From positions 1,634,501 to 1,698,500 of the forward strand of contig NZ_JAPEOS010000001.1 in assembly GCF_026340975.1 (NCBI RefSeq): 64,000 bases of DNA. Reading direction: 5' to 3'. This stretch comes from Streptomyces sp. NBC_01214 (GTDB lineage Bacteria > Actinomycetota > Actinomycetes > Streptomycetales > Streptomycetaceae). The position numbers were made by a program, and so were the translations under genes. The stretch's first letter is position 1; each line of letters begins with the position of its first letter. The notes beneath the pieces are model-generated. The model ran no database searches, had not been told where the DNA came from, and saw only the letters and a list, made by a program, of their open reading frames with translations. Shown here piece after piece: positions 17,471 to 27,567 of this stretch.

Positions 17471-18916
17471 ATGACCACCTTCGTGGACCGCGTCGAGCTG
17501 CACGTCGCCGCGGGTAACGGGGGCCACGGCTGCGCCTCCGTTCACCGGGAGAAGTTCAAGCCGCTCGGCGGCCCCGACGGCGGAAACGGCGGCCGGGGCG
17601 GCGACGTCATCCTGGTGGTGGAGCAGGCGATCACCACCCTGCTGGACTACCACCACAGCCCGCACCGCAAGGCCACGAACGGCAAGCCCGGCGAGGGCGG
17701 CAACCGCTCCGGCAAGGACGGCCAGGACCTGATCCTGCCCGTGCCGGACGGCACCGTCGTGCTCGACAAGGAGGGCAACGTCCTCGCCGACCTGGTCGGT
17801 CAGGGCACCACCTACGTGGCCGCCGAGGGCGGCCGCGGCGGTCTCGGCAACGCCGCGCTCTCCTCCGCCCGCCGCAAGGCCCCCGGCTTCGCGCTCCTCG
17901 GCGTCCCCGGTACCACCGGCGACATCGTCCTGGAGCTCAAGACCGTCGCCGACGTGGCGCTGGTCGGCTTCCCGAGCGCCGGCAAGTCCTCGCTGATCTC
18001 GGTGCTCTCCTCCGCCAAGCCGAAGATCGCGGACTACCCCTTCACCACCCTCGTCCCGAACCTGGGCGTCGTCACGGCCGGTTCCACGGTCTACACGATC
18101 GCCGACGTCCCGGGTCTGATCCCCGGCGCCAGCCAGGGCCGTGGCCTGGGCCTGGAGTTCCTGCGCCACGTCGAGCGCTGCTCGGTGCTGGTGCACGTCC
18201 TGGACACCGCCACGCTGGAGTCCGACCGCGACCCGATCGCCGACCTCGACGTCATCGAGGAGGAGCTCAAGCTCTACGGCGGCGGCCTGGAGAAGCGTCC
18301 GCGCCTCGTCGTCCTCAACAAGGTCGACATCCCGGACGGCCAGGAGCTCGCCGACATGGTCCGCCCGGACCTGGAGGCCCGCGGCTACAAGGTCTTCGAG
18401 GTCTCCGCGGTCGCCCGTACGGGTCTGAAGGAGCTCTCCTACTTCCTCGCCGAGGTCATCGCCAAGGCCCGCGCCCGCAAGCCGAAGGAGGAGGCGACCC
18501 GTATCGTCATCCGTCCGAAGGCCGTGGACGACACCGGCTTCACCGTCACCTACGACGAGGTCGAGGACGTCTACAACGTGCGCGGCGAGAAGCCGGAGCG
18601 CTGGGTCCGCCAGACCGACTTCAACAACGACGAGGCCGTCGGCTACCTGGCCGACCGCCTCAACCGCCTCGGCGTCGAGGAGGCGCTCAAGAAGGCCGGC
18701 GCCCGTGCCGGCGACGGCGTGGCCATCGGCTCCGACGAGAACGCGGTCGTCTTCGACTGGGAGCCGACCGTGATGGCCGGCGCCGAGATGCTGGGCCGCC
18801 GCGGCGAGGACCACCGTCTGGACGCCCCGCGTCCGGCCACCACCCGCCGCAAGGACAAGGAAGCCCAGCGCGGGGACTCGGCGCAGAAGGAATACGACGA
18901 ATTCAAGCCGTTCTGA
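17471..18916 (+). CDS. obgE: GTPase Obg/CgtA
   Basis: Large-subunit assembly GTPase, which in Streptomyces also influences the onset of differentiation. The 481-aa protein has three domains: the Gly-rich Obg domain (about 1-158; [29 protein letters not shown]), the G domain (P-loop GFPSAGKSS at 166-174, [14 protein letters not shown] switch, DVPG, NKVD), and the C-terminal OCT domain after about 340. A charged tail ends [18 protein letters not shown] precedes the ATG. It follows the rplU-rpmA unit, the classic L21-L27-Obg order. Confidence 0.96.
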   Translation: MTTFVDRVELHVAAGNGGHGCASVHREKFKPLGGPDGGNGGRGGDVILVVEQAITTLLDYHHSPHRKATNGKPGEGGNRSGKDGQDLILPVPDGTVVLDKEGNVLADLVGQGTTYVAAEGGRGGLGNAALSSARRKAPGFALLGVPGTTGDIVLELKTVADVALVGFPSAGKSSLISVLSSAKPKIADYPFTTLVPNLGVVTAGSTVYTIADVPGLIPGASQGRGLGLEFLRHVERCSVLVHVLDTATLESDRDPIADLDVIEEELKLYGGGLEKRPRLVVLNKVDIPDGQELADMVRPDLEARGYKVFEVSAVARTGLKELSYFLAEVIAKARARKPKEEATRIVIRPKAVDDTGFTVTYDEVEDVYNVRGEKPERWVRQTDFNNDEAVGYLADRLNRLGVEEALKKAGARAGDGVAIGSDENAVVFDWEPTVMAGAEMLGRRGEDHRLDAPRPATTRRKDKEAQRGDSAQKEYDEFKPF

Positions 18917-18986
18917 GCCCCTCCCGAGGGACTTGTGCCCGGAAGGTTTGAAGGCCCCTTTATGTGGGTCGCCTAGGATCTTCCGG

Positions 18987-20603
18987 GTGAACAGCAGCAA
19001 CCTCCCCACGGTTTCCGTCGTGGTCATCGCGTACAACGACGCCGGGCTCGTGGGCGAGGCCGTTTCCTCGGCCCTCGCCCAGGGCCCGGTGGTCGCCGAG
19101 GTCATCGCGGTGAACGACGCCTCGTCCGACGGCACCGCGCGGGTGCTGGACGAACTGGCCGCCGTCCACCCCCGCCTCAAGGTCGTGCACCGGACGGAGA
19201 ACAGCGGGGGGTGCGGCACCCCGCGCAACGACGGGATCGCGGCTGCTTCCGGCCGGTACGTGCTCTTCCTCGACAGCGACGACGTCCTGCCGCCGGGAGC
19301 CGCCGACGCCCTCGTGCGCACCGCCGAGGAGCACCGCGCCCCGGTCACCGTCGGCGCGGCGGTACGGCGCGAGCTGCCCCAGCACCACGACGTCCCGTGG
19401 ATGCCCGGACTGCACGTACCGGGCGAGGTGATCGAGCGGCCGGTGGACCGGCCCGAGCTCGTCCGCGACACGCTCTGCGTCAACAAGCTGTACGAGCGTG
19501 CCTTCCTCCAGGAACACGGCCTGCGCTTCCCCGACGGCCGGTTCATCTACGAGGACTTCGTCTTCACCGCCCGCGTGCTCGCCGCGGCCCCCCGCATCGC
19601 CGTCACCGGCGACCTCGTCTACGTCTGGCACGTGCGCCGCAGCGCCGCCCAGGTGTCGATCTCCCTGGACCGCAAGGACGTCGGGAACTGGCGCTCCCGC
19701 ATCGAGGCCCACCGCACGGCCGCCCGGATCCTCTCCGAGGCCTCCCCGGTGCTGGGCAGCGCCTGCCGGGTGAAGTTCCTGGAGTACGACCTGCGCATGT
19801 ACCTGCGCGAGCTCGGCCGGGACCCCGAGTACCAGGCCGCCTGGTGGACCCTGACCCGCGAGTACGTCGACACCTTCCCCGACGCCGACATCGAGTCCGC
19901 CGCGGCCCACGCCCGCTGGATCGTTGCCGTGCTGCGCGCCACCGCCACCCCGCCCGCCGATGTCGAGCGGCTCACCCGGCTGGCCGCCGAACCGCCGCGG
20001 CTGCTGCCCCCGTACGCGACCGGCCCCACCGGAGTTCCGGTGTGGAGCGAGGAGCTCCCGGTCGAGCTGGCGGGTCTGCCCGCGCTGCCGGTCGGCGAGC
20101 TGCCCGTCACCGTCGACGCCGAACCGGCCGGCCGCGCCGCCGTACGGATCCGCCTGCACGACCTGTACGGGCGCCTCGCCGAGGCCGGGCCCGTCACCGC
20201 GCAGCTGAGCTTCATGCCCCGCGCGGGCGGCGAGCCGGTCCTCGCGCAGCCGGTCGAGCTGTACCCCGACCGCAGCGGCGGCTGGGTCGCCGTGCTGCCG
20301 TTCCGCCTCGCCGACCTGGCCGTCACGGGCCGCCGCCAGGGGCTGCGCAGGATGCAGGCGTGGAACGTCGGGGTGGGCGTGCGGTGTGCCGACGGGAGCT
20401 CGGTGTTCACCTCCTTGCGCCCCCAGGGCCGGCTGCTTCGCCGTCGGGCGCTGCCCAGCAGCCGGTACGGTGTGCTGCTGGCGCAGCCCTACCGGACGGG
20501 GGCCGGCGCCCTCGCGCTGCGCCTCGCGCCCGGCGCCGAGGGCGCGCTGTACCTCGTGCGCAACCGCCTCCACCGGGCCCGGGCGGGCCGTGGGGCGGGC
20601 TGA
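18987..20603 (+). CDS. Family 2 glycosyltransferase with C-terminal beta domain
   Basis: A 538-aa GT-A glycosyltransferase. PTVSVVVIAYNDAGLV and the metal/sugar-nucleotide motif FLDSDDVLP (about residue 96) define the catalytic half. The C-terminal third is beta-rich and resembles the middle region of the fused enzyme at 22969 (both carry WNVGV or WDVRL type strands). No membrane segment is seen. It is likely to act on an undecaprenyl-linked or wall polymer intermediate; the sugar is unknown. GTG 18987 is preceded by TAGGAT (18974-18979), leaving 7 nt, so the mRNA may be leaderless. First gene of the polymer region. Confidence 0.8.
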   Translation: MNSSNLPTVSVVVIAYNDAGLVGEAVSSALAQGPVVAEVIAVNDASSDGTARVLDELAAVHPRLKVVHRTENSGGCGTPRNDGIAAASGRYVLFLDSDDVLPPGAADALVRTAEEHRAPVTVGAAVRRELPQHHDVPWMPGLHVPGEVIERPVDRPELVRDTLCVNKLYERAFLQEHGLRFPDGRFIYEDFVFTARVLAAAPRIAVTGDLVYVWHVRRSAAQVSISLDRKDVGNWRSRIEAHRTAARILSEASPVLGSACRVKFLEYDLRMYLRELGRDPEYQAAWWTLTREYVDTFPDADIESAAAHARWIVAVLRATATPPADVERLTRLAAEPPRLLPPYATGPTGVPVWSEELPVELAGLPALPVGELPVTVDAEPAGRAAVRIRLHDLYGRLAEAGPVTAQLSFMPRAGGEPVLAQPVELYPDRSGGWVAVLPFRLADLAVTGRRQGLRRMQAWNVGVGVRCADGSSVFTSLRPQGRLLRRRALPSSRYGVLLAQPYRTGAGALALRLAPGAEGALYLVRNRLHRARAGRGAG

Positions 20604-20685
20604 GGCCCCGTAGGCGGTCCCGGCCGCAGACCTGCGCACCGCCGCGCCCTTCATCCCGAAGTCGGACAGGACCAAGGAGACACAC

Positions 20686-21699
20686 ATGACGTTTCTGATC
20701 ACCGGTGGCGCCGGATACATCGGCGCGCACGTCGTCCGCGCGATGCGGCTCGCGGGGGAGGAGGTCGTCGTCTTCGACGACCTCTCCACGGGCGACGAGG
20801 ACCGCGTACCGGAAGGCGTCCCGCTGGTGGTCGGCTCCGTCCTCGACCGGCTGGCCGTGGAGGAGGTCATCCGCAAGCACAAGATCACCGGCGTGGTGCA
20901 CCTGGCAGGCAAGAAGCAGGTCGGCGAGTCCGTCGAGAAGCCGATGTATTACTACCACGAGAACGTGCAGGGCCTTGCCGTCCTGCTCCAGGCCGTGGCC
21001 GACGCGGGCGTCCGCAACTTCCTCTTCTCCTCCTCCGCCTCCGTCTACGGCATGCCCGACGTGGACCTGGTCACCGAGGACACCCCGTGCAAGCCGCTGA
21101 GCCCCTACGGCGAGACCAAGCTGGCCGGCGAGTGGCTGGTGCGCGCCGCGGGCAGGGCGCACGGCATCTCCACCGCCTGCCTGCGCTACTTCAACGTGGC
21201 GGGCGCCGCGGCCCCCGAGCTCGCCGACACCGGCGTCTTCAACCTGGTCCCGATGGTCTTCGAGCGCTACGACGCCGGCCAGGGCGCCAAGATCTTCGGT
21301 GACGACTACCCGACCCCGGACGGCACCTGCATCCGCGACTACATCCACGTCGAGGACCTCGCGGAGGCCCACGTGGCGGCCGCCCGCAAGCTCGCCGAGT
21401 GGGCCGCGGCCGGCGACTACAAGGACCTGACCGTCAACATCGGGCGCGGCGAGGGCGTCTCCGTCGCCGAGATGGTCGCGCTCATGAACGAGAACACCGG
21501 GCACGACATCGCCCCCGTGATCAGCCCGCGCCGCCCCGGCGACCCGGCGAAGGTCGTCGCCTCGGCCGACAAGATCACCGGGGAGCTGGGCTGGAAGGCC
21601 CGGCACGACGTCCGTGAGATGGTCACCTCCGCCTGGGCGGGTTGGGAGGCCAACAAGGTGGCCCGCAAGGACGCCCACCGGGACGTCCACAAGCCCTGA
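20686..21699 (+). CDS. galE: UDP-glucose 4-epimerase
   Basis: SDR-family epimerase interconverting UDP-Glc and UDP-Gal (or the GlcNAc/GalNAc forms). The 337-aa protein has the NAD-binding TGGAGYIG at residues 6-13, a Ser-rich SSSASVYG segment, the catalytic Tyr-Lys pair in YGETK, and RDYIHVEDLA near the C-terminus. AAGGAG lies before the ATG. It sits among glycosyltransferases, so it probably supplies UDP-Gal or UDP-GalNAc for the wall polymer rather than for galactose catabolism; that is inference from context. Confidence 0.92.
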   Translation: MTFLITGGAGYIGAHVVRAMRLAGEEVVVFDDLSTGDEDRVPEGVPLVVGSVLDRLAVEEVIRKHKITGVVHLAGKKQVGESVEKPMYYYHENVQGLAVLLQAVADAGVRNFLFSSSASVYGMPDVDLVTEDTPCKPLSPYGETKLAGEWLVRAAGRAHGISTACLRYFNVAGAAAPELADTGVFNLVPMVFERYDAGQGAKIFGDDYPTPDGTCIRDYIHVEDLAEAHVAAARKLAEWAAAGDYKDLTVNIGRGEGVSVAEMVALMNENTGHDIAPVISPRRPGDPAKVVASADKITGELGWKARHDVREMVTSAWAGWEANKVARKDAHRDVHKP

Positions 21700-21730
21700 C
21701 CGGGCGGCAGCCGAACCGCCCGTGCCGCAC

Positions 21731-21774
21731 GTGAAGCAGCCCGCCCCGGACGCGTCCGGGGCGGGCTGCTTCAC
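21731..21774. terminator. Bidirectional terminator between galE and the GT4 gene
   Basis: Perfect 20-bp inverted repeat (21731-21750/21755-21774) with loop CGCG between two convergent genes. It can serve both strands. Confidence 0.88.
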
Positions 21775-21799
21775 ATGCGTACCGTGCAGGGGGCGGCGG

Positions 21800-22972
21800 T
21801 CAGCGTTCCAGGAAGGAGAACAGCTCTTCCCACCGGTCGGTGATCTCGGGGCTGGAGTAGCGCTTGACCGAACGGAAGGCGTTGTCCCCGAGCCGGTCGC
21901 GCAGCTCACGGTCGGACATCAGCTCGCGCAGGTGCCCGGCCAGCTCCATCGTGTTGCCCAGCCGGGCCAGCAGCCCGTCCTCGCCGTGCTCGACGATCTC
22001 CCGTACGCCCGGCGCGCAGTCGAAGGCGGCCGGCGGCAGGCCCGCCGCCATCGCTTCCAGCAGCGTGATCGGGAAGCCCTCGGCCCGTGAGGCCTGGGCG
22101 AAGACCGAGGCTCCGCGCAGGGCGCCCAGTACGTCGGCGGTGCTCCCCATCCACTCCACGGAGTCGTCCAGGCCCAGCGAGGTGCAGTACGCCTTCAGCG
22201 TCGCCTCCTCCGCGCCCGCCCCGTAGATCCGCAGGGTCCAGTCGGGGTGGTGCGGTGCGACGTCCGCCCAGGTGTCGAGCAGCAGGTCGACGCCCTTCTC
22301 GAAGCCGAGGCGGCCGACGCACGCCACGACCTTCTCCGTGCGCGGCGCGGGGGAGTCGGGCATGAAGGGCAGCGGGTTCGGCATGCTCCCCACGTTCTCC
22401 ATGCCCGCCCGGATCCACAGGTCCGCGTCCTCGGCGGTCAGCACCAACAGCCGGTCGACCTGCGGGTAGAAGCGGCGGACCCGCTCCCCGCGGGTGGACT
22501 TCTGGCTGGCCTCGAACGACTCGTGGCTCATCCCGATGACGGTGAGCCCCTTGGTGTCGGCGAGCGCCACCCACTCCATCGCCCAGACCTGGGTGACGAT
22601 GACGACACCGCCCGGACGGGCTGCCCGCAGCAGCTCGCTCAGCCGCTCCGCCTTGACCCGCATCTGCGCCCGCCGGGCCGCCTGGCGGCGCCGCTCGGGC
22701 GCGTTCAGCCGGCCCTTGATCCCGCGCAGCCGGCGGGCCGACGGCGGGTGTGCGTCGTAGAGCGTGGTCATCTCGTACGGCAGACCCTGCGGCAGCTGCT
22801 GCCGGATGTCGTCGGCGACCGGGGCGATGCCCACGATGTGCACCCGGTGGCCGCGGTCGGTGAACTGCCGGGCCATCTGGTGCGACCAGGTGGTCACGCC
22901 GCCGATCTCGTCGACGTTGTTGGAGACGATGAAGATGTCACGGCCGCCCGGGGTGGCGGTCTGCTGGCTCAC
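21800..22972 (-). CDS. Family 4 glycosyltransferase
   Basis: A 390-aa GT-B glycosyltransferase. The N-terminal acceptor half starts DIFIVSNNVDEIGGVTTWSHQMA. The C-terminal half has CVGRLGFEKGVDLLLDTW, the donor-binding EGFPITLLEAM (E-x7-E) and APGVREIV. Such retaining enzymes add a nucleotide-activated sugar to a lipid-linked or polymer acceptor. Its start overlaps the stop of the upstream bifunctional gene by 4 nt, so translation is probably coupled and both work on the same polymer. Confidence 0.85.
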   Translation of the reverse strand: MSQQTATPGGRDIFIVSNNVDEIGGVTTWSHQMARQFTDRGHRVHIVGIAPVADDIRQQLPQGLPYEMTTLYDAHPPSARRLRGIKGRLNAPERRRQAARRAQMRVKAERLSELLRAARPGGVVIVTQVWAMEWVALADTKGLTVIGMSHESFEASQKSTRGERVRRFYPQVDRLLVLTAEDADLWIRAGMENVGSMPNPLPFMPDSPAPRTEKVVACVGRLGFEKGVDLLLDTWADVAPHHPDWTLRIYGAGAEEATLKAYCTSLGLDDSVEWMGSTADVLGALRGASVFAQASRAEGFPITLLEAMAAGLPPAAFDCAPGVREIVEHGEDGLLARLGNTMELAGHLRELMSDRELRDRLGDNAFRSVKRYSSPEITDRWEELFSFLER

Positions 22973-25848
22973 TTGCCGCTCCTGGTGAAGAACTTCTCTA
23001 CGATCTGGCGGGCCGCGTCCCCGCGGTCGTACTCGCCGAACTCGGCGAGGAAACGCTGCCGCGCCTGGGCGTACTTGACGTCGGCCTCCTCGAAGGCGGC
23101 GAGCGCCTGGAGGAGCTCGTCCGCCGTGGCCACCACCGGGCCCGGGGCCTTCTCCTTCAGGTCGAAGTACGTGCCGCGGATGTCCGTCGCGTACTTCTCG
23201 TAGTCGTACGCGAAGAACAGCATCGGCCGGTCCAGGACCGCGTAGTCGAACATCACGGACGAGTAGTCGGTGATCAGACCGTCGGCGAGGGCCAGCAGCG
23301 GGGTGATGTCGTGGTGCCGGGACACGTCGATGACGCGGCCCGCGACGGACGGCGGCAGCGAGACGCTGTTGAGGTAGTGGGTCCGCACCAGCAGCGTGAA
23401 GCGGTCGCCGAGCCGGTCCGCGAACTCCTCCACGTCGAAGGGGAAGGCGAAGCCCTCCACCGCGCCGTCCGCGCCCGCCCGGAAGGTCGGCGCGTACAGC
23501 AGCACCTTCTTGTCCGGGTCGATGCCGAGCTCGCCCGCGAGGGGCCCGCGCACCCGTTCACCGCTGTGCGATTCGGTCCGGTGCGCCTCGACGAGGGCGT
23601 CGTTGCGCGGGTAGCCCGTGCGCAGCAGCACCTCGTCGCGCAGCCGGAAGCCCTTGGCGAGGGTGCGGGTGTCGTGCTCGGAGCGGATCAGGAAGTGGTC
23701 GAAGCGGTCGACGGCCGCCTGGAAACGGGCCTGGCCGGCCCGGCCCTGCGCCTTGGTCCGCGGCTCGTGGAAGCCCATCCGCTTGAGCGCCGAGCCGTGC
23801 CAGGTCTGGATGTACGTGGTCCCCGGGCGCTTGGCCAGTGCCAGCGGGAAGCCCTGGTTGTCGACCCAGTACTCGGCCTGGGCGAGGGCGCGCAGGTACG
23901 GCCAGCTCCAGCGCTTGACCAAGGTGGCCTCCTTGGGGAAGCCGGTGGGCTTGGCGCCCGCGTACGACCAGATCGCCTCGAACGGCGCGCCCTGGCGGAC
24001 CAGCTCCTCGTAGATCGCCTTGGGGCTGTCGCTGTACTGCTTGCCCATGTGGCTCTCGAAGACGACCGTGCCCTTCTTGATCGGCAGCTTCGAGAAGACC
24101 TCGTGGTAGACCTTCACCTTCTGCTCGCCGGAGCCCATGTTGCGGCGAGCCCGCAGCGCCTTGCGCAGGCCCCGCTTGACCACGCCGGCCGCCTTGCCCT
24201 GTATGGCGTTGTTGATCAGCGACTGGGTGCGGACGGCGGCGGCGCCCTCGGCGCTCAGCACGTAGCTGAGGTTGCCCTTCTTGGTCATCTGGGGCCCGAA
24301 GCGGTCGGAGACCAGCCGGGTCAGCCGCGGGCGCACGCGCAGCCGGGCCGCCGACTCCAGGTCGACCCCGCCGATCGCGACACGGGTGGTGATCCGTTCG
24401 CCGCCCGCGGTCAGCTTGAGGCGGACGTCCCAGACGGCGTCGATGATGCCGAGCGGGCGGACCGTGCTCGCGACGTCGGCGGTGCCGGTCCACTCGATCG
24501 TGTCACCGGCGTGGCGGACGGTTTCCACCGGGAAGCTGAAGGAGCGCACGCCGATCTGCCGGCGGGCCCGGAACTCCAGCGTGGCCTTCAGCTGCGCGTC
24601 GGCCGGGATCCGGCCCAGCGGGTTCACGACGGCGCCGGACATGGTGACTGTGCCCCGGCCGTCGTCCTCGTAGGAGGTGAGCCGGTTGCCCAGGGTGAGG
24701 GAGGTGAGCGGCGTGGTGTGGAAGGCCTGCTCGGTGACGTCCAGTATCCGGCGGGCCTCGGCGCCGTCGGGACCGTCGATGTGCTGCGCACACCAGTAGA
24801 CGCGCCCGTCGCGTTCGGCGAGGGGGGAAGTGAGCCGGCCCTTGTTGGTCATGGCGTCGGCGGCCGGGAGCAGGTTGTCCCAGTCCTCCTTGCCCAGCAG
24901 GTAGGCGCAGATCGCCTGGAGGTAGGTGACGTTCTCGTACGCCGCCGGGTCGATCCCCTCCAGGTAGCCGTTGGCGAGGCGGGCGAACTCCTGGCGGTAC
25001 TCGTCGCTCAGCAGCGGTAGGTCGCGCAGGTGCAGCACGAGGTCGTGCTTGAGGAACTTGGCGTCCTTCGCGGACTTGATGTCCGTGTGGCCCTTTTCGG
25101 CCAGCAGGCGGTCGACGCGGCGGTGGATCTCCATCCGGTGGACGAAGTTCGCGATCTCGTGGCGCCGGTTGCTGATCGACAGGGCCGCGGCCTTCTCGAC
25201 CACGTTCCAGAAGTAGACGTGGTTCGGGATCAGCGTGATGCGGCGGGCGGCCACGTAGGCCTGCGCGGAGAACAGCAGGTCCTCGTAGTGGATGCCGACC
25301 GGGAACTCCAGGCCCTGCTCCAGCAGGAACGCGCGCCGGTAGCACTTGTTCGTGGAGAGGGTGTCGTAGACCAGCAGGTCGGGGTACTCGGTGATCGATT
25401 CCAGGGTGCGGGTGCGCGAGTAGATCCAGGGGTACCACTCGGTGGTCTTGCCCCACCGGTTGTCGAGGTGCACGCGTACGCACATGCCCGCGACCAGGTC
25501 GGATCCGGTCCGCTCGGCGGCGTCCAGCATGTTCCGGCAGGCGTTGCGCTCCAGCACGTCGTCGCTGTCGAGGAACATCACGTACGTTCCGGTGGCCTGC
25601 TGGATGCCGTGGTTGCGCGGCGCACCGCAGCCGCCGCTGTTCTCCGGCAGCTGGAAGGCGCGCACTCTCCCTGGATGCGCAGATTCCAGTTCCTGGGCGA
25701 CCGCGTACGAGCGGTCCTTGCTGCAGTCGTCGACGATCACGACTTCGACGCTGTGCAGGGTCTGGTCCAGAACCGACTGGACTGCTGTCGGCAGACGCTC
25801 TGCGTCGTTGTAGACGATGACGACCACGGAGACGTCGGGCACGTGCAC
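22969..25848 (-). CDS. Bifunctional GT2 / CDP-glycerol glycerophosphotransferase (TagF-like)
   Basis: A 959-aa fusion. Residues 1-300 are a GT2 domain (VSVVVIVYNDAERLP, NSGGCGAPRNHGI, MFLDSDDV). A beta-rich linker follows (about 390-540). The last 380 residues are a CDP-glycerol:polymer glycerophosphotransferase domain with the conserved TWHGSALKRMG, YAPTFRAG and ITDYSSVMFDYA. The TagF part makes phosphodiester-linked polymers, so one protein may add a sugar and a phospho-linked unit in turn. In S. coelicolor a similar gene is linked to the polydiglycosylphosphate wall polymer, as I recall. GTG 25848, preceded by GAAGGGA. The divergent gene starts at 26032. Confidence 0.88.
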   Translation of the reverse strand: MHVPDVSVVVIVYNDAERLPTAVQSVLDQTLHSVEVVIVDDCSKDRSYAVAQELESAHPGRVRAFQLPENSGGCGAPRNHGIQQATGTYVMFLDSDDVLERNACRNMLDAAERTGSDLVAGMCVRVHLDNRWGKTTEWYPWIYSRTRTLESITEYPDLLVYDTLSTNKCYRRAFLLEQGLEFPVGIHYEDLLFSAQAYVAARRITLIPNHVYFWNVVEKAAALSISNRRHEIANFVHRMEIHRRVDRLLAEKGHTDIKSAKDAKFLKHDLVLHLRDLPLLSDEYRQEFARLANGYLEGIDPAAYENVTYLQAICAYLLGKEDWDNLLPAADAMTNKGRLTSPLAERDGRVYWCAQHIDGPDGAEARRILDVTEQAFHTTPLTSLTLGNRLTSYEDDGRGTVTMSGAVVNPLGRIPADAQLKATLEFRARRQIGVRSFSFPVETVRHAGDTIEWTGTADVASTVRPLGIIDAVWDVRLKLTAGGERITTRVAIGGVDLESAARLRVRPRLTRLVSDRFGPQMTKKGNLSYVLSAEGAAAVRTQSLINNAIQGKAAGVVKRGLRKALRARRNMGSGEQKVKVYHEVFSKLPIKKGTVVFESHMGKQYSDSPKAIYEELVRQGAPFEAIWSYAGAKPTGFPKEATLVKRWSWPYLRALAQAEYWVDNQGFPLALAKRPGTTYIQTWHGSALKRMGFHEPRTKAQGRAGQARFQAAVDRFDHFLIRSEHDTRTLAKGFRLRDEVLLRTGYPRNDALVEAHRTESHSGERVRGPLAGELGIDPDKKVLLYAPTFRAGADGAVEGFAFPFDVEEFADRLGDRFTLLVRTHYLNSVSLPPSVAGRVIDVSRHHDITPLLALADGLITDYSSVMFDYAVLDRPMLFFAYDYEKYATDIRGTYFDLKEKAPGPVVATADELLQALAAFEEADVKYAQARQRFLAEFGEYDRGDAARQIVEKFFTRSGK

Positions 25849-26031
25849 CTCGATCCCTTCGTTTCGTTACGTTCAGCTGATTCCGCTTATCTCGTCCACG
25901 CTACCGTGTGCCGCCCTCGACTCCCGCAGTCCGACTCCCGCCCGACCCTCGCCGTGCATACTTCTAAGGAAGAGGTGAGAGGCGGGTCCGGCCGCCGACA
26001 ATCACCCGTTCGGATCCAGCAGGAAGTGTTC

Positions 26032-27033
26032 ATGACGAAGCTGTCCGTAGTTGTCCCCTGCTTCAACGAAGAAGCCGTCATCGACAGCTTCGATGTGGAG
26101 ATCCGGAGGGTCCTGGACGCCCTCCCCGTCGAGTACGAGGTCTGTTACGTCGACGACGGGAGCCGCGACGGCACCCTCGACAAGCTCCGGAAGATCGCCG
26201 CCGAACACGGCGAGGAGACCCGCTACGTCTCCTTCAGCCGGAACTTCGGCAAGGAGGCCGGCATGCTCGCGGGCCTGCGCGAGGCCACGGGCGACGCCGT
26301 AGTGATCATGGATGCGGACCTCCAGCACCCGCCGGAGCTCATCGCGACCATGCTGGAGCACTACCGGCAGGGACACGACCAGATCATCGCCCGCCGCACG
26401 CGCGAGGGCGACAAGAAGCTCCGCTCCGCGCTCAGCAGCCTCTACTACCGGGGCGTCAACCGCTGGGTCGACGTGGAGCTCACCGACGGCGTCGGCGATT
26501 TCCGCATGCTCTCGCGCCCGGCCGTGGACGCCCTGCTGTCGCTGCCGGAGTACAACCGCTTCTCCAAGGGGCTGTTCTCCTGGATCGGCTTCGACACCGT
26601 CCACTTCGACTACCGCAACGCGCAGCGCGAGGCCGGCGAGACGAAGTGGAAGTTCGGCGCCCTGCTGAACTACGGCATGGACGGCCTGATCTCCTTCAAC
26701 AACAAGCCGCTGCGGATCGGGATCTGGTTCGGCGTGTCGCTGGTCGCTCTGACCGGCCTGTACGCCCTGTGGATCACGATCATGGCGATCACCAACGGCG
26801 TCGAGTCCCCGGGGTACGTCACCCTCGTGGCGATCATCACCGGCCTGGGCGGCGTACAGTTGATCATGCTGGGCCTGATCGGTGAGTACATCGGCCGCAT
26901 CTACTACGAAGCCAAGCGCAGGCCGCACTTCCTGGTGAAGGAATCGCACGGAGCACAGCCGCTCCCGCGGACCGATGACCGGCCGGCGGCCCCGGTCGCA
27001 GAGCCTACGATCGTGGAGCGCAGCGCCCGATGA
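26032..27033 (+). CDS. Polyprenyl-phosphate glycosyltransferase, GtrB-like (GT2)
   Basis: A 333-aa GT2 enzyme of the dolichol-phosphate mannosyltransferase/GtrB type. It has LSVVVPCFNEEAVI, YVDDGSRDGT, MDADLQHPPE and the family's REAGETKWKF region. Two C-terminal membrane helices (IGIWFGVSLVALTGLYALW and LVAIITGLGGVQLIMLGLI) anchor it. These enzymes load a sugar onto undecaprenyl phosphate on the inner face. AGGAAG precedes the ATG. The stop overlaps the start of the GtrA-type flippase gene by 4 nt. The 183-nt divergent gap upstream carries promoters for both directions; TAGCGT on the minus strand at 25903-25898 is one candidate -10. Confidence 0.87.
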   Translation: MTKLSVVVPCFNEEAVIDSFDVEIRRVLDALPVEYEVCYVDDGSRDGTLDKLRKIAAEHGEETRYVSFSRNFGKEAGMLAGLREATGDAVVIMDADLQHPPELIATMLEHYRQGHDQIIARRTREGDKKLRSALSSLYYRGVNRWVDVELTDGVGDFRMLSRPAVDALLSLPEYNRFSKGLFSWIGFDTVHFDYRNAQREAGETKWKFGALLNYGMDGLISFNNKPLRIGIWFGVSLVALTGLYALWITIMAITNGVESPGYVTLVAIITGLGGVQLIMLGLIGEYIGRIYYEAKRRPHFLVKESHGAQPLPRTDDRPAAPVAEPTIVERSAR

Positions 27034-27461
27034 GCCGCAAGGACCAGCTCGGCCAGGTGTTCAGATTCGCCCTCGTGGGCGGCGTGAACACCGGCACCTT
27101 CTTCGTCATCTACCTGCTCCTGCACCCGTGGATGCCGTACTTCGCCGCATACTCCCTCGCCTTCGTCCTGGCGATGGTCGGCTCGTTCTTCATGAACACC
27201 TACTTCACCTACCGGACCCGACCGACCTGGAAGAAGTTCTTCCTCTTCCCGCTGACGAACATCACCAACTTCGTCATCCAGTCCGTCGGCCTCTACGCGC
27301 TGGTGACCTGGGCCGGGATGGACACCCGGATCGCCCCGCTGGTCGCGGCGGTCGTGGCCATCCCGTTCACCTTCCTGCTCTCCCGCAAGATCCTCGTCCC
27401 GGGTGCCGCCCGGGCCGAGGAGGCCCCTGTCGTGGAGGCGGGGTCCTCGTCCAGGGTCTGA
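27030..27461 (+). CDS. GtrA family membrane protein
   Basis: A 143-aa protein with four membrane segments (FRFALVGGVNTGTFFVIYLLL, YSLAFVLAMVGSFFMNTYFTYR, FPLTNITNFVIQSVGLYAL, VAAVVAIPFTFLLSRKIL). FALVGGVNTG and NTYFTYR are GtrA hallmarks. GtrA proteins are thought to flip polyprenyl-phosphate sugars across the membrane. The 4-nt overlap with the GtrB-like gene shows the usual pairing. The Ala/Glu-rich tail is cytoplasmic. Confidence 0.87.
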   Translation: MSRKDQLGQVFRFALVGGVNTGTFFVIYLLLHPWMPYFAAYSLAFVLAMVGSFFMNTYFTYRTRPTWKKFFLFPLTNITNFVIQSVGLYALVTWAGMDTRIAPLVAAVVAIPFTFLLSRKILVPGAARAEEAPVVEAGSSSRV

Positions 27462-27567
27462 AACCCCCGAGCAGCCCCGCGCGCCCACCCCGTAGATTGA
27501 GACGGCAGGCATCTCGGCGACGTGCATGTCGCCGACAGGCATTTCGGCAAGGGGCAAGGGGACAGAC

